Source: Bradyrhizobium prioriisuperbiae (lineage in GTDB: Bacteria; Pseudomonadota; Alphaproteobacteria; Rhizobiales; Xanthobacteraceae). Taken from it: a stretch of 64,000 bases of DNA. Location: assembly GCF_032397745.1 (NCBI RefSeq), contig NZ_CP135921.1, positions 3,770,501 to 3,834,500 on the forward strand, read 5' to 3'. Each line of letters starts with the position of its first letter. The first letter of the stretch is position 1. Below, one piece after another: positions 27,245 to 35,588 of this stretch. A model generated the notes under the pieces. That model worked only from the letters and a program-made list of their open reading frames with translations. It was not told the origin of the DNA and did not search any database. A program made the translations under genes and the position numbers.

Positions 27245-28000
27245 ATGAAGAAGTTCGCATTACTCGCCGCTTGCGGCGCGATTCTCGCGGCCACCTCATT
27301 CGCCGCACCTGCCCACGCGCAGTCGCGCACCTGGGTATCCGGTGTCGGCAACGACGCCGATCCTTGCAGCCGCACCGCGCCCTGCAGGACCTTCGCGGGC
27401 GCCATCTCGAAGACCGCGACGGCAGGTGAAATCAATTGCCTCGATTCCGGCGGCTTCGGCGCGGTGACCATCACCAAGGCGATTTCGATTATTTGCGACG
27501 GCGTGATTGGTGGCGTGCTTGCCGCGGGCACCAATGGAGTGATCGTGAATGCAGCGGCCTCGGAGGTCTTGTTGTCGGGCCTCGACATCGAAGGGTTCGG
27601 GACGGGCCTTAATGGCGTCCGTGTTCTTAATGCGGCGACGGTGACGATCCGGAACACGTCGATCCGAAACTTTACGCAGCGTGGCGTCAGCCTGGAAGGG
27701 CCGGCGAATACCCGGGTCTATCTCCAGGACTCGCAGATCATCAGCAACACGCTGGGCGGCTTCCGCATGCAGGGAGTCGGAGGGGCATCCAACAATGCGG
27801 TCATTGAACGTACGACGTTCGATTTGAATGCGGGCACTGCCATCGATCTCGTTGGCCCGGGTCAGGTCATCCTCTCCGCAAATACGGTGGGGTTCTCTCC
27901 CACCAGCGTTGCGTCATCAGGTGGCGTGGCCACAATCTCCTACGGGAACAATCTCTTCCGGACGTCCGCGGCGATTACACAGACGCTCGGGCTTCAATGA
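27245..28000 (+). CDS. exported right-handed beta-helix protein, paralog 1
   Basis: A 251-residue exported protein. The signal peptide ends at APAHA (about residue 25). Then comes TWVSGVGNDADPC, SRTAPCRTFAGAIS, typical of the N-terminal cap of parallel beta-helix proteins. Repeated short strands rich in Asn, Ile, Val and Gly follow (VRVLNAATVTIRNTSIRNFT, VYLQDSQIISNTLGGF). Cysteines 41, 47, 65 and 84 may form two disulfides. No catalytic motif of pectate lyases was recognised. GGAGAG before the ATG lies in a leader shared with paralog 2. Its place just after the gsp operon makes it a candidate secreted substrate, which is inference. Confidence 0.83.
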   Translation: MKKFALLAACGAILAATSFAAPAHAQSRTWVSGVGNDADPCSRTAPCRTFAGAISKTATAGEINCLDSGGFGAVTITKAISIICDGVIGGVLAAGTNGVIVNAAASEVLLSGLDIEGFGTGLNGVRVLNAATVTIRNTSIRNFTQRGVSLEGPANTRVYLQDSQIISNTLGGFRMQGVGGASNNAVIERTTFDLNAGTAIDLVGPGQVILSANTVGFSPTSVASSGGVATISYGNNLFRTSAAITQTLGLQ

Positions 28001-28019
28001 GGCCTTATGCCACTCGCCA

Positions 28020-28045
28020 TGTCCTGCAATCGATATTGCCGGACA
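28020..28045 (+). terminator. hairpin after beta-helix paralog 1
   Basis: A 26-nt hairpin: 5-bp and 5-bp stem parts split by one mismatch, with a CGAT loop, 20 bp after the stop of paralog 1. There is no T-run, so it may be a weak terminator or an mRNA-stabilising end. Confidence 0.35.
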
Positions 28046-28215
28046 CGGCCAGCTGACGTCGCGATGGTAATCGCTGAACGGAGTGCACCGCATTTTTGCT
28101 CCGAACAAATATCAATTTTTCCCGCTCGCTTCGCATTTCTAAATTTCGGAGAGGGCCGGCGTCATGACTTTGGTTCTTGATCCCCATTCAAAATTCCAAT
28201 CATTGGAGAGCAGAT

Positions 28216-28980
28216 ATGAAAAAATTTGCGTTGTCGTTTCTTGCCGCTGTCGGTGCCGTTCTCGCGGTCGCGTCGTATGCCGCGCCTGCCCACGCCCAGG
28301 CGACGCGCACCTGGGTGTCCGGCGTCGGCGACGATGTCAATCCCTGCAGCCGCACGGCGCCGTGCAAAACATTCGCGGGAGCCATTTCGAAGACGGCGAC
28401 GGCCGGCGAAATCAATTGCCTCGATTCCGGTGGTTTCGGTGCGGTGACCATTACCAAATCGATTTCGATCCTCTGTGAAGGTGTGATTGGTGGCATACTT
28501 GCCGCAGGCACCAATGGGGTGATCGTAAATGCTGCGGGTGCCGAAGTTTTGTTGTCGGGGCTCGACATTGAAGGATTCGGGACAGGCCTGAACGGTGTCC
28601 GGGTGCTCAACGCTGCCACGGTCACGATCCGGAACTGCTCGCTCCGCAACTTCACGCAACGGGGTGTCAATCTGGAGGGACCGGCCAATACCCGAGTTTA
28701 TCTGCAGGACTCGCAGATCATCAGCAATACGCTGGGCGGCTTCCATATGCAGGGAGCGGGCGGGGCGGCCAATAACGCGTTCATCGAACGAACGACGTTC
28801 GATCTGAACCCGGGCACTGCCATCGATCTCGTCGGCCCTGGTCAGGTTATCTTGTCTGGAAACACGGTAGGTTTCTCTCCCACCAGCGTTGCGATATCGG
28901 CTGGCGCCACCACGATCTCGTACGGGAACAACATATTCCGGACCGCCGCGGCAATTACCCAGACGCTCGCGCATCAATAA
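28216..28980 (+). CDS. exported right-handed beta-helix protein, paralog 2
   Basis: A 254-residue close paralog of the gene at 27245, alike from the signal peptide to the last residues. The export signal ends at APAHAQ; cysteines 44, 50, 68 and 87 are all kept. Shared segments include GAISKTATAGEINCLDSGGF and VYLQDSQIISNTLGGF. The leader TTGGAGAGCAGAT before the ATG is nearly identical to that of paralog 1, so the duplication included the 5' region. The two coding regions are separated by 215 bp, too far for a tight operon; each may have its own promoter. Confidence 0.83.
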   Translation: MKKFALSFLAAVGAVLAVASYAAPAHAQATRTWVSGVGDDVNPCSRTAPCKTFAGAISKTATAGEINCLDSGGFGAVTITKSISILCEGVIGGILAAGTNGVIVNAAGAEVLLSGLDIEGFGTGLNGVRVLNAATVTIRNCSLRNFTQRGVNLEGPANTRVYLQDSQIISNTLGGFHMQGAGGAANNAFIERTTFDLNPGTAIDLVGPGQVILSGNTVGFSPTSVAISAGATTISYGNNIFRTAAAITQTLAHQ

Positions 28981-29092
28981 TCTCAGGTCGATCCGCTTGC
29001 TCGCCGGGCGTGGTTGGCAGATGTGCTTCCGATATGTGAGCGACAACATCTCTCGGTTCTCGCGCTCAAATTGTGGGGGCGCCGAGAGGTGT

Positions 29093-29112
29093 CGCCGGTT
29101 CCGAAACCGGCG
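29093..29112 (+). terminator. hairpin terminator after beta-helix paralog 2
   Basis: Perfect 8-bp stem (29093-29100 with 29105-29112) with a CCGA tetraloop, followed by TTTGT. It lies 113 bp downstream of paralog 2. Confidence 0.5.
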
Positions 29113-29147
29113 TTTGTCGCAAGGCACATGTGGTGCGATATTTTGTC

Positions 29148-29176
29148 GCAGCGGTTGTTGAGAGCACAACCGCTGC
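29148..29176. repeat. inverted repeat, 11-bp perfect arms
   Basis: GCAGCGGTTGT (29148-29158) pairs perfectly with ACAACCGCTGC (29166-29176) over a 7-nt loop. Second hairpin behind paralog 2; no T-run follows. Confidence 0.5.
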
Positions 29177-30198
29177 GCGTGCCTCTTTGCTCCATTCGAT
29201 CCGCAATGCACTTTGGGTCAACAACGAGCCGTTGCCGTCGCGATCATTTGCGGCTGCCCCGTGTGGTGCAGATGATGGAGCGGTGGCTAGATTCCGCAAC
29301 CGCCCGTTTGGTTAGCAGGTGCGATGTCGTTGCGATTCCTGCCCGCGCGATCATGGTGGTGAAAGATGCTGATGCTGACGTCGACCGGTAACGGCCGCAC
29401 CAAAGCGTCAGCGGGAAAATACGTCTCTCGTTTTCGATGCTCCTTTGTCGCAGTCGGCCCGCATCACCTCCCGACGATGAAGCGAGAATATCATTCACGA
29501 CAGGTGATGATCGCCGACCAACGCGAGGCGGAAGCGAGTCAGAGTTTGCTTGGCTGGATCAAAGAGGGTTTCGATCGAATGCAATGACCCTCTCCGTTAT
29601 TGCGGCAGTTGAGAGAGCTCAACACAGAGAATTCATACAGCCAGCGCTTATCGTCATTGCTGCAATTCTCATCATTCTACGTATTTTTGCAGGTGCGCCG
29701 GTAACATGCGTGGTGCCCCGGCGCTAGGCCGATGACGGCGATGTGCCCGCAACGGCTTGCGTCGGGCTTCACCGCAGTGAATGCCGCGGCATCAGTGCTT
29801 ATTGTCGAATCTCGAGATCGACCGCTCTGGCACCACACATCGATGGTGTTTGCGCTCTCGCTGTGGGGAAGGTCATGATCTGAAATGACCCGACGCTGAA
29901 CTTTGAACAGTAGGAGCAGCGAATCTCTCTTGAGAGAAATTTCCGGAGTCGCTTGCCAGTGCACTGTCGAGCAAGAATCCGGCTGTTCTTATTTGCGCAA
30001 CCGGAGGTTGGGGCCTGCTGGAATGTGGCCTAAAGCAGCCGCTATTGTGGCGCGGAGCACTTTTGCGTAAATTGCATTTCAAATAATAAAATTTTGCATG
30101 TCGACGGGCGCACGACGTGCTGTTTTCAAAGCGTACGTTCCCAAGTTCGGTTGATTACTGCTGCCCATTTTAATCATTCATTGTATCTGGAGACCAAT

Positions 30199-30969
30199 AT
30201 GAAAAAGCTCGGGCTGCTTGCGCTCGCCATCATGGGCGGGATTCTCGCCATTACAGCTTATTCGGCACCTGCCCACGCGCAGGCGACACGAACCTGGGTG
30301 TCCGGGGTCGGCGACGACGCCAACCCGTGCAGCCGGACTGCGCCGTGCAAGACTTTCCCGGGTGCAATCTCCAAGACGGCTGCGGGCGGCGAGATCAACG
30401 TGCTTGATCCCGGTGGATTTGGCGGAGTCACCATCACGAAAGCGATCAGCATCATCTCCGAGAGCATCGAAGCTGGGGTTCTCGTTTCCGGAACCAATGC
30501 CATCATCGTGAACGCCGGCGTGAACGATAAGGTGCTGCTCTCAGGTCTTGATATCGAAGGTTTGGGGACGGGCCTGAATGGCGTCCGTATCCTCAATGCG
30601 GCGACCGTAACGATTCGGAAATGCTCTATCCGGAATTTCACGCAGCGCGGGGTCGATCTGGAGGCTGCAAACGCCAATTCGCGTGTTTTCATACAAGACT
30701 CGCAGATCATCAATAACACGCTGGGCGGCTTCTTTTTGCAAGGGCAAGCGGGCGTCGTGAACAATGCCGTCATCGAAAGGACGACATTCGACCTCAACGG
30801 AGGGGCCGCAGTGAGCGTTTCGGGTCCGGGGCAGGTTGTTCTCTCGGCAAACACCCTGGCGTTCTCCGTCCCCAGCCTGTTGATCGCCGGCGGAACGACC
30901 GTGATTTCTTACGGCAACAACGTTTTCCGAAGCACGGGTACGCCAACCCAGACCATTCCTCTTCAGTAA
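30199..30969 (+). CDS. exported right-handed beta-helix protein, paralog 3
   Basis: A 256-residue third paralog, more diverged than the other two. The signal peptide ends at APAHAQ and the start of the mature protein (TRTWVSGVGDDANPCSRTAP) is kept. Cysteines 44 and 50 remain, but the second pair is replaced (Val at 68 and Ser at 87). The helix-forming region is alike (NGVRILNAATVTIRKCSIRN). CTGGAGA precedes the ATG at 30199. It is separated from paralog 2 by 1.2 kb, and the 5' leader is only partly alike. Confidence 0.82.
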   Translation: MKKLGLLALAIMGGILAITAYSAPAHAQATRTWVSGVGDDANPCSRTAPCKTFPGAISKTAAGGEINVLDPGGFGGVTITKAISIISESIEAGVLVSGTNAIIVNAGVNDKVLLSGLDIEGLGTGLNGVRILNAATVTIRKCSIRNFTQRGVDLEAANANSRVFIQDSQIINNTLGGFFLQGQAGVVNNAVIERTTFDLNGGAAVSVSGPGQVVLSANTLAFSVPSLLIAGGTTVISYGNNVFRSTGTPTQTIPLQ

Positions 30970-31531
30970 TCTTCTGATATCGCTGCCGCCATCCCATGCG
31001 ATTGCTCGCGTGTGATGGCGGCGGCGTGTTGCGATCCATGCCGCACGTGCGACGCATTGCGGGGAGACGCCTGAGACGCAGAGGAATCGCACATCTCGTC
31101 GAGACGCGCGATCTGTCATTGCCAGACGATGCCAGTTTGATGTCTTCCAGCGAATCGAAGGCTCCTGCACAGATCAAGAATTGCGTAGGGATCCTTCGCG
31201 CCAAAAATGCTTTTGCAGGTTCGAACTCCTCGTTGACGACAACGCAACCTTGCGTATAGGCTCGATTTATTCGAGCTTCGAAATAATTTGATACGCCTGT
31301 TCTTCATGTCCGCCGCACATGTTTTTCAACCGCGGTTATCGCGATGTCATCAAACTGAACGATCTCGCGGTTACATTTTCGGCATTATCCAACATCGGGA
31401 TCAATCCCAACCTGAGTTTCTCGTTCGAAGTTCGATGCCGCGAGTGGGCCATCGCTGAGCGGTGCAATTGATTTTCGCGTGTACGCCCTTCAACCGGCCC
31501 GTCTATTTCCAGGGCATCAGGGATCACGATC
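30970..31531. other. 562-bp intergenic region before the VCBS/RTX gene
   Basis: A hairpin (30985-30993 with 31014-31022) ends the beta-helix gene. The remainder, with A/T-rich patches near 31260-31310, must carry the promoter of the large VCBS/RTX gene. No gene is seen. A tRNA B-box-like GGTTCGAA near 31219 is not part of a cloverleaf. Confidence 0.5.
30985..31022 (+). terminator. hairpin after beta-helix paralog 3
   Basis: A 9-bp perfect stem (GCCGCCATC with GATGGCGGC) and a 20-nt loop, 16 bp after the stop. There is no T-run, so it is only a candidate terminator. Confidence 0.35.
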
Positions 31532-34500
31532 ATGTCCAATCACAATCCGACCTTTACCTCGTCTGCAGCCAGCACCAGCTTCAGCGAAACCGCAAACACG
31601 ACGAACTCCGCGACACCGCATCTCGCAACCGGCACCCTCGGCTTCCGGGACAGTGACAGGACCGATAGTCACACGACATCCGCGTCGTTGCGCACCGCGT
31701 CGTTGTCGGGGGGCGGAGGCGTTCCCGCGGCCGCGCTGGCGGATTTGAACGCGGCGATGTCGTCGTCCATCCTCAGCGACAGCAACGGGTCCGGCGTGGT
31801 CAAATGGTCCTTCAGCGCCGCCGACAACGATTTTGATTTTCTCGCCAAGAACCAGACCTTGACGCTCACCTACGACATCCTGGTTGCCGACAATCACGGC
31901 GGATCAGTTAAGCAGACGGTGACGGTGAACGTCACTGGAACCGACGACAAGCCCGTGATCGCGGTCGTGCCGGTCGCGACCGTGTCCGAGCAGGTTGGCC
32001 AGACCCTGTCATTTTCGCCGGACACAGCTCATCTCGCCCTGCAGTTCACCGATCCCGACCTCGCCAATGTCGGGCACACCGCCTCTGTCATCGCCGCGTC
32101 GGCGTCCGGCGCTACGGCCGGCCTTCTGCCCGGCGGGATCGGCTCCGCCGAGTTGTTGGCATTCTTTCACATCGACAATGTCGTCAAGGCGTCCGGCTCC
32201 GCGAACGGGACCATCAACACCACGTTCCTGGCCCCGGATCTTGCTTTCGACTACCTCGCGGCCGGCGAGCATCTGAACATCACCTATACGGTGCAGCTCG
32301 ACGATCATGCCGGCGGCGTCAGCACACAAAACGTCATCGTGACGATCATCGGCACCAATGATGCGCCGATCTACCTCAGCGGGCCGGAGTCCGCGCATTT
32401 CACCGAAGGACAGAACGTTACGCCCGCCGGAAACCTCGTGGCACACGGTGATTTCCTGTTCGCCGACCTGGATTTGTCGGATACCCACACGGTATCGTCG
32501 ACAGTCACCGCGGTGCGTTCGGGCGGCGGATCAATTCCGCTCTCCAACGCAGCATTGCTGGCGGCGATGTCCACGTCTGTTCATGATTCCACTTTGCATC
32601 TGCTCGGTGATGTCGACTGGAATTTCGCGATCTCCAACGCCGCGGTGAGCTTCCTCGGCGCCGGCGAGACGCTGACGCTGACCTACACCATCAAGCTGAC
32701 TGATTCCGCGCTCGCCTCCGACACCCAGATCGTGACGGTGACGATCCTCGGAACCAATCATCCGGTCGCGATCACCAGTGGACCGGGGGCGGCGTCTCTC
32801 ATTGAGCTGGCGGATACCACCGGCTCGTCGCTGCCCAATTCGACCAGCCCGGTCCCGACTGGGTCCCTCGCTTTCACCGACCAGGACACCGGTGACACAC
32901 ACGCGGTGGCCGTATCGGTTGCTTCGGCGGTCTGGTCTGGAGGTTCGGGAGTTCCGGTCGCTACCCAGGCGGATTTGGCCACGGCACTGGCGACCACTTT
33001 GCACGACTCCACCGGTACGGGTACCGGCAGCGTTGATTGGTCATTCAGCGTTCCTGACCGGGACCTCGACTTCCTCGCAGCGGGCGAGACGCTGGCGATC
33101 ACCTACAACGTGAAGGTCTCCGACGCGGCCACGAATGCGGTACAGACCGTCACAGTCACCGCCACCGGAACCAATGATGCCGTGACGATGACGAGTGGGC
33201 CGCAATCGGCGTCGTTGTCGGAGAGACCGAACACCACGGGATCGCCCGTGCTCGATACCACGAGCCCTGTTCCGACCGGCACGCTGAATTTTGCCGACGT
33301 CGACCTGTCGGATACCCATCAGGTCAGCGTGGTTCTCGACACGGCCGTATGGTCTTTCAATTTTGATGCCATACCGGCGGCTACGTTGGCCGATCTTCAA
33401 GCGGCATTGATAACGACTTTGCATGATTCAACCGGCCCCGGCACCGGCGGTATCGACTGGACGTTCAGCATTCCGGACCGCGACCTGGATTTCCTCGGCG
33501 CCGGAGAGACCTTGACTGTCACCTACAACGTGACCGTCAGCGATGCCGCCACGAGTTCGACCCAGGTCGTGACGATCACCGTGAACGGCGCGGACGACCC
33601 TCTTGTGGTGAATTCCGGAAATATCGCGATTGCCGATACGACCGGCGTCGACGCCGGCACCGTCATAGCCTTCGACAATTTGTTTACCACCGGAATCATC
33701 AATGCCGGAGACTCCAGCACCATTGCGGACGTCACTTCTGTCAATGGCAATGCCGCCAATGTGGGGCACGCGGTAGCGGGTCTGTATGGAACACTGGTTC
33801 TTCAGCCCGACGGCGGCTACACCTACACCGCGAATTCCGCGCTTGACGCTCTGTCGGCCGGCGATACCGCGGTGGACCACTTCACCTTCACCGTCGTCGA
33901 TACCCATGGCCGGACTGCATCGAGCACGCTGGATTTCAATATCACCGGCAGCTATGAGGCACCGCAGATCGGCGCGAGCAACGTGTTTGGAACGGTGATC
34001 GAAGACGCCGGTCCAGTGCTTCTCGTCAATGGCGGGTTCGAGGCCGGGAACCTCTCTGGATGGACCGCCAGTTCGGACGTATCGGCCGAATTCCAGGGAA
34101 TCGGTGGTGCGTTTGGGAATTATACCGCCAGGCTCGAACATTCCGGTAGCTTGACTCAATCAGTGGCAACAAATGCGGGGCAGCACTACACGCTGAGCTT
34201 TGTCGTCACCGGAGATCCGGAAGCGTTTTCGTCAACGTTTCACGTCTCTTGGGGTGGTGTGGAGCTGTTCGGAACCAGCCACGTCGACAATGGCTTCACG
34301 TATTATACGTTCGACATCGTCGGCGACGGATCGTCAATGCCCCTGACATTCTCTTATTCGACGGACGGTACCACCGGTCTCTTCCTGGACCAGGTTTCGC
34401 TGCAGTCGCCGACGGGGCCCGCTACGGAAACGACTGACGGCAACATCGCCTTCTCCGATCTCGAAACCGGCGATACACATACCGCGAGCTTCAGTGCTCA

Positions 34501-35446
34501 GGGAACCGGTTATGTCGGTACATTCTCACTTGATCCCGTGACGGAAACGTCGGGAAACGGCTCGGTTAACTGGCACTTCACCGTCGATAATGCCGACATT
34601 CAGTATCTCTCGGCGGGGCAGACCCTGGTTCAGACCTACACCGTGCTCATCACGGACGATCATGGGGTGTCGAAGGCCCAGGATGTCAGCGTCGCGATCA
34701 ACGGCGCCAACGATGCGCCGACGGCGCATGGCGAAACGGTCGTTACGGATGTCGATGCCAACGGGTCGGTCGCCATTCCAACGTTCGCGCTGCTTGCCAA
34801 CGATACCGACCCCGACATGCTCGACACGCTCGGTGTTCACTCCATCACCGGAAGTTCGGGCGGGACGGCGTTCCAATCCGGCGATGTGTTTTTCTCCGAC
34901 GATGCCACCAATGGCGGTGCCTTCACCTACGACGTTACCGATGGGAGGGCGGTGTCCGGGGCGGCGACAGCGACCGTCATCAATCAGGCGACAGGCAGCG
35001 CGACCCTGACGGGCACCGGGGGAGACGACATTGTCATCGGCCATGGGTCCGGCCAGACGCTGAACGGTGGCGGAGGCAACGACGTGCTGATCGGAAATGC
35101 CGGCGGCGCAACCCTCACCGGCGGCACCGGCAACGATACCTTCGTCTTCCAGCAGGCAACCGGTGGGTCAAGCACGATCACCGACTTCAACAACAGTATC
35201 GAACACGATCGGATTGCTCTGTCCGCCAGCGGCCTCGGCGGCGGCTTGACAGCCGGCATGGATACCTCGTTCGTGTTCGAAAGCTCGGCCGACGGTCAGT
35301 TCGCCTCGACCGACAGCCGTCTCCACTTCGACACGGCGAATGCGACGCTGTATTACAGCGTCGACGGCACCACCGCGTCCGCTGTTGCGCTGGTCCAGCT
35401 TCAGCCGGGAGCGACGCTGCATGCGCACGACCTGTTGGTCGTGTAA
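31532..35446 (+). CDS. large VCBS-repeat/RTX-type secreted or surface protein
   Basis: A 1304-residue acidic, Thr/Asp/Gly-rich protein without cysteines or signal peptide. Five units of about 135-140 residues fill roughly 10-691, each ending in a GTNDAP-like joint, as in VCBS adhesin repeats; units 4 and 5 (414-553, 554-691) are nearly alike. A further VCBS unit spans about 692-810. A jelly-roll module with LLVNGGFEAGNLSGW (about 829-965) interrupts the next VCBS unit. A cadherin/Ig-like unit and an RTX calcium-binding block (about 1163-1210: GGDDIVIGHG, GGGGNDVLIGN, GGTGNDTFVF) end the protein. The layout is typical of type I secreted adhesins or biofilm proteins. No type I exporter lies in the window. 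Confidence 0.85.
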   Translation: MSNHNPTFTSSAASTSFSETANTTNSATPHLATGTLGFRDSDRTDSHTTSASLRTASLSGGGGVPAAALADLNAAMSSSILSDSNGSGVVKWSFSAADNDFDFLAKNQTLTLTYDILVADNHGGSVKQTVTVNVTGTDDKPVIAVVPVATVSEQVGQTLSFSPDTAHLALQFTDPDLANVGHTASVIAASASGATAGLLPGGIGSAELLAFFHIDNVVKASGSANGTINTTFLAPDLAFDYLAAGEHLNITYTVQLDDHAGGVSTQNVIVTIIGTNDAPIYLSGPESAHFTEGQNVTPAGNLVAHGDFLFADLDLSDTHTVSSTVTAVRSGGGSIPLSNAALLAAMSTSVHDSTLHLLGDVDWNFAISNAAVSFLGAGETLTLTYTIKLTDSALASDTQIVTVTILGTNHPVAITSGPGAASLIELADTTGSSLPNSTSPVPTGSLAFTDQDTGDTHAVAVSVASAVWSGGSGVPVATQADLATALATTLHDSTGTGTGSVDWSFSVPDRDLDFLAAGETLAITYNVKVSDAATNAVQTVTVTATGTNDAVTMTSGPQSASLSERPNTTGSPVLDTTSPVPTGTLNFADVDLSDTHQVSVVLDTAVWSFNFDAIPAATLADLQAALITTLHDSTGPGTGGIDWTFSIPDRDLDFLGAGETLTVTYNVTVSDAATSSTQVVTITVNGADDPLVVNSGNIAIADTTGVDAGTVIAFDNLFTTGIINAGDSSTIADVTSVNGNAANVGHAVAGLYGTLVLQPDGGYTYTANSALDALSAGDTAVDHFTFTVVDTHGRTASSTLDFNITGSYEAPQIGASNVFGTVIEDAGPVLLVNGGFEAGNLSGWTASSDVSAEFQGIGGAFGNYTARLEHSGSLTQSVATNAGQHYTLSFVVTGDPEAFSSTFHVSWGGVELFGTSHVDNGFTYYTFDIVGDGSSMPLTFSYSTDGTTGLFLDQVSLQSPTGPATETTDGNIAFSDLETGDTHTASFSAQGTGYVGTFSLDPVTETSGNGSVNWHFTVDNADIQYLSAGQTLVQTYTVLITDDHGVSKAQDVSVAINGANDAPTAHGETVVTDVDANGSVAIPTFALLANDTDPDMLDTLGVHSITGSSGGTAFQSGDVFFSDDATNGGAFTYDVTDGRAVSGAATATVINQATGSATLTGTGGDDIVIGHGSGQTLNGGGGNDVLIGNAGGATLTGGTGNDTFVFQQATGGSSTITDFNNSIEHDRIALSASGLGGGLTAGMDTSFVFESSADGQFASTDSRLHFDTANATLYYSVDGTTASAVALVQLQPGATLHAHDLLVV

Positions 35447-35472
35447 CAGCAGCTTGGCTGCTCACTTGCTTG

Positions 35473-35506
35473 GACCGAGGGCCCCTTGATTTGAGGGCTC
35501 TCGGTC
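35473..35506 (+). terminator. hairpin terminator of the VCBS/RTX gene
   Basis: A 12-bp stem with one mismatch (35473-35484 with 35495-35506) and a 10-nt loop, 26 bp after the stop codon. No T-run follows. Confidence 0.5.
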
Positions 35507-35588
35507 ATGCATGCCTCGATAGCCACTCGACGCAAGTTGGCCGGCGCGATTCGCGCCATGCTTTGCACTGTCTGATCGCAGTGTCGGG

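Larger units (their letters stand above)
28981..30198. other. 1.2-kb region between beta-helix paralogs 2 and 3
   Basis: It holds no gene that I can support. Short open frames (for example 29366-29587 and 29437-29727) overlap each other and show no family resemblance. Two clear hairpins lie at 29093-29112 and 29148-29176. The composition is more A/T-rich towards 30060-30110, where the promoter of paralog 3 is expected. A decayed gene is possible, but I see no beta-helix remnant. Confidence 0.5.

Noticed and set aside
29437..29727. 96-codon frame with a hydrophobic segment between beta-helix paralogs
   Set aside because: No usable ribosome-binding site, overlaps another short frame, and has mixed low-confidence composition.
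31210..31240. tRNA-like GGTTCGAA box
   Set aside because: No acceptor or anticodon stem can be formed around it.
31560..34000. Regular repeats of about 410 bp that could look like a DNA repeat array
   Set aside because: They are in-frame protein repeats (VCBS units) of one coding sequence, not a CRISPR or tandem non-coding array.
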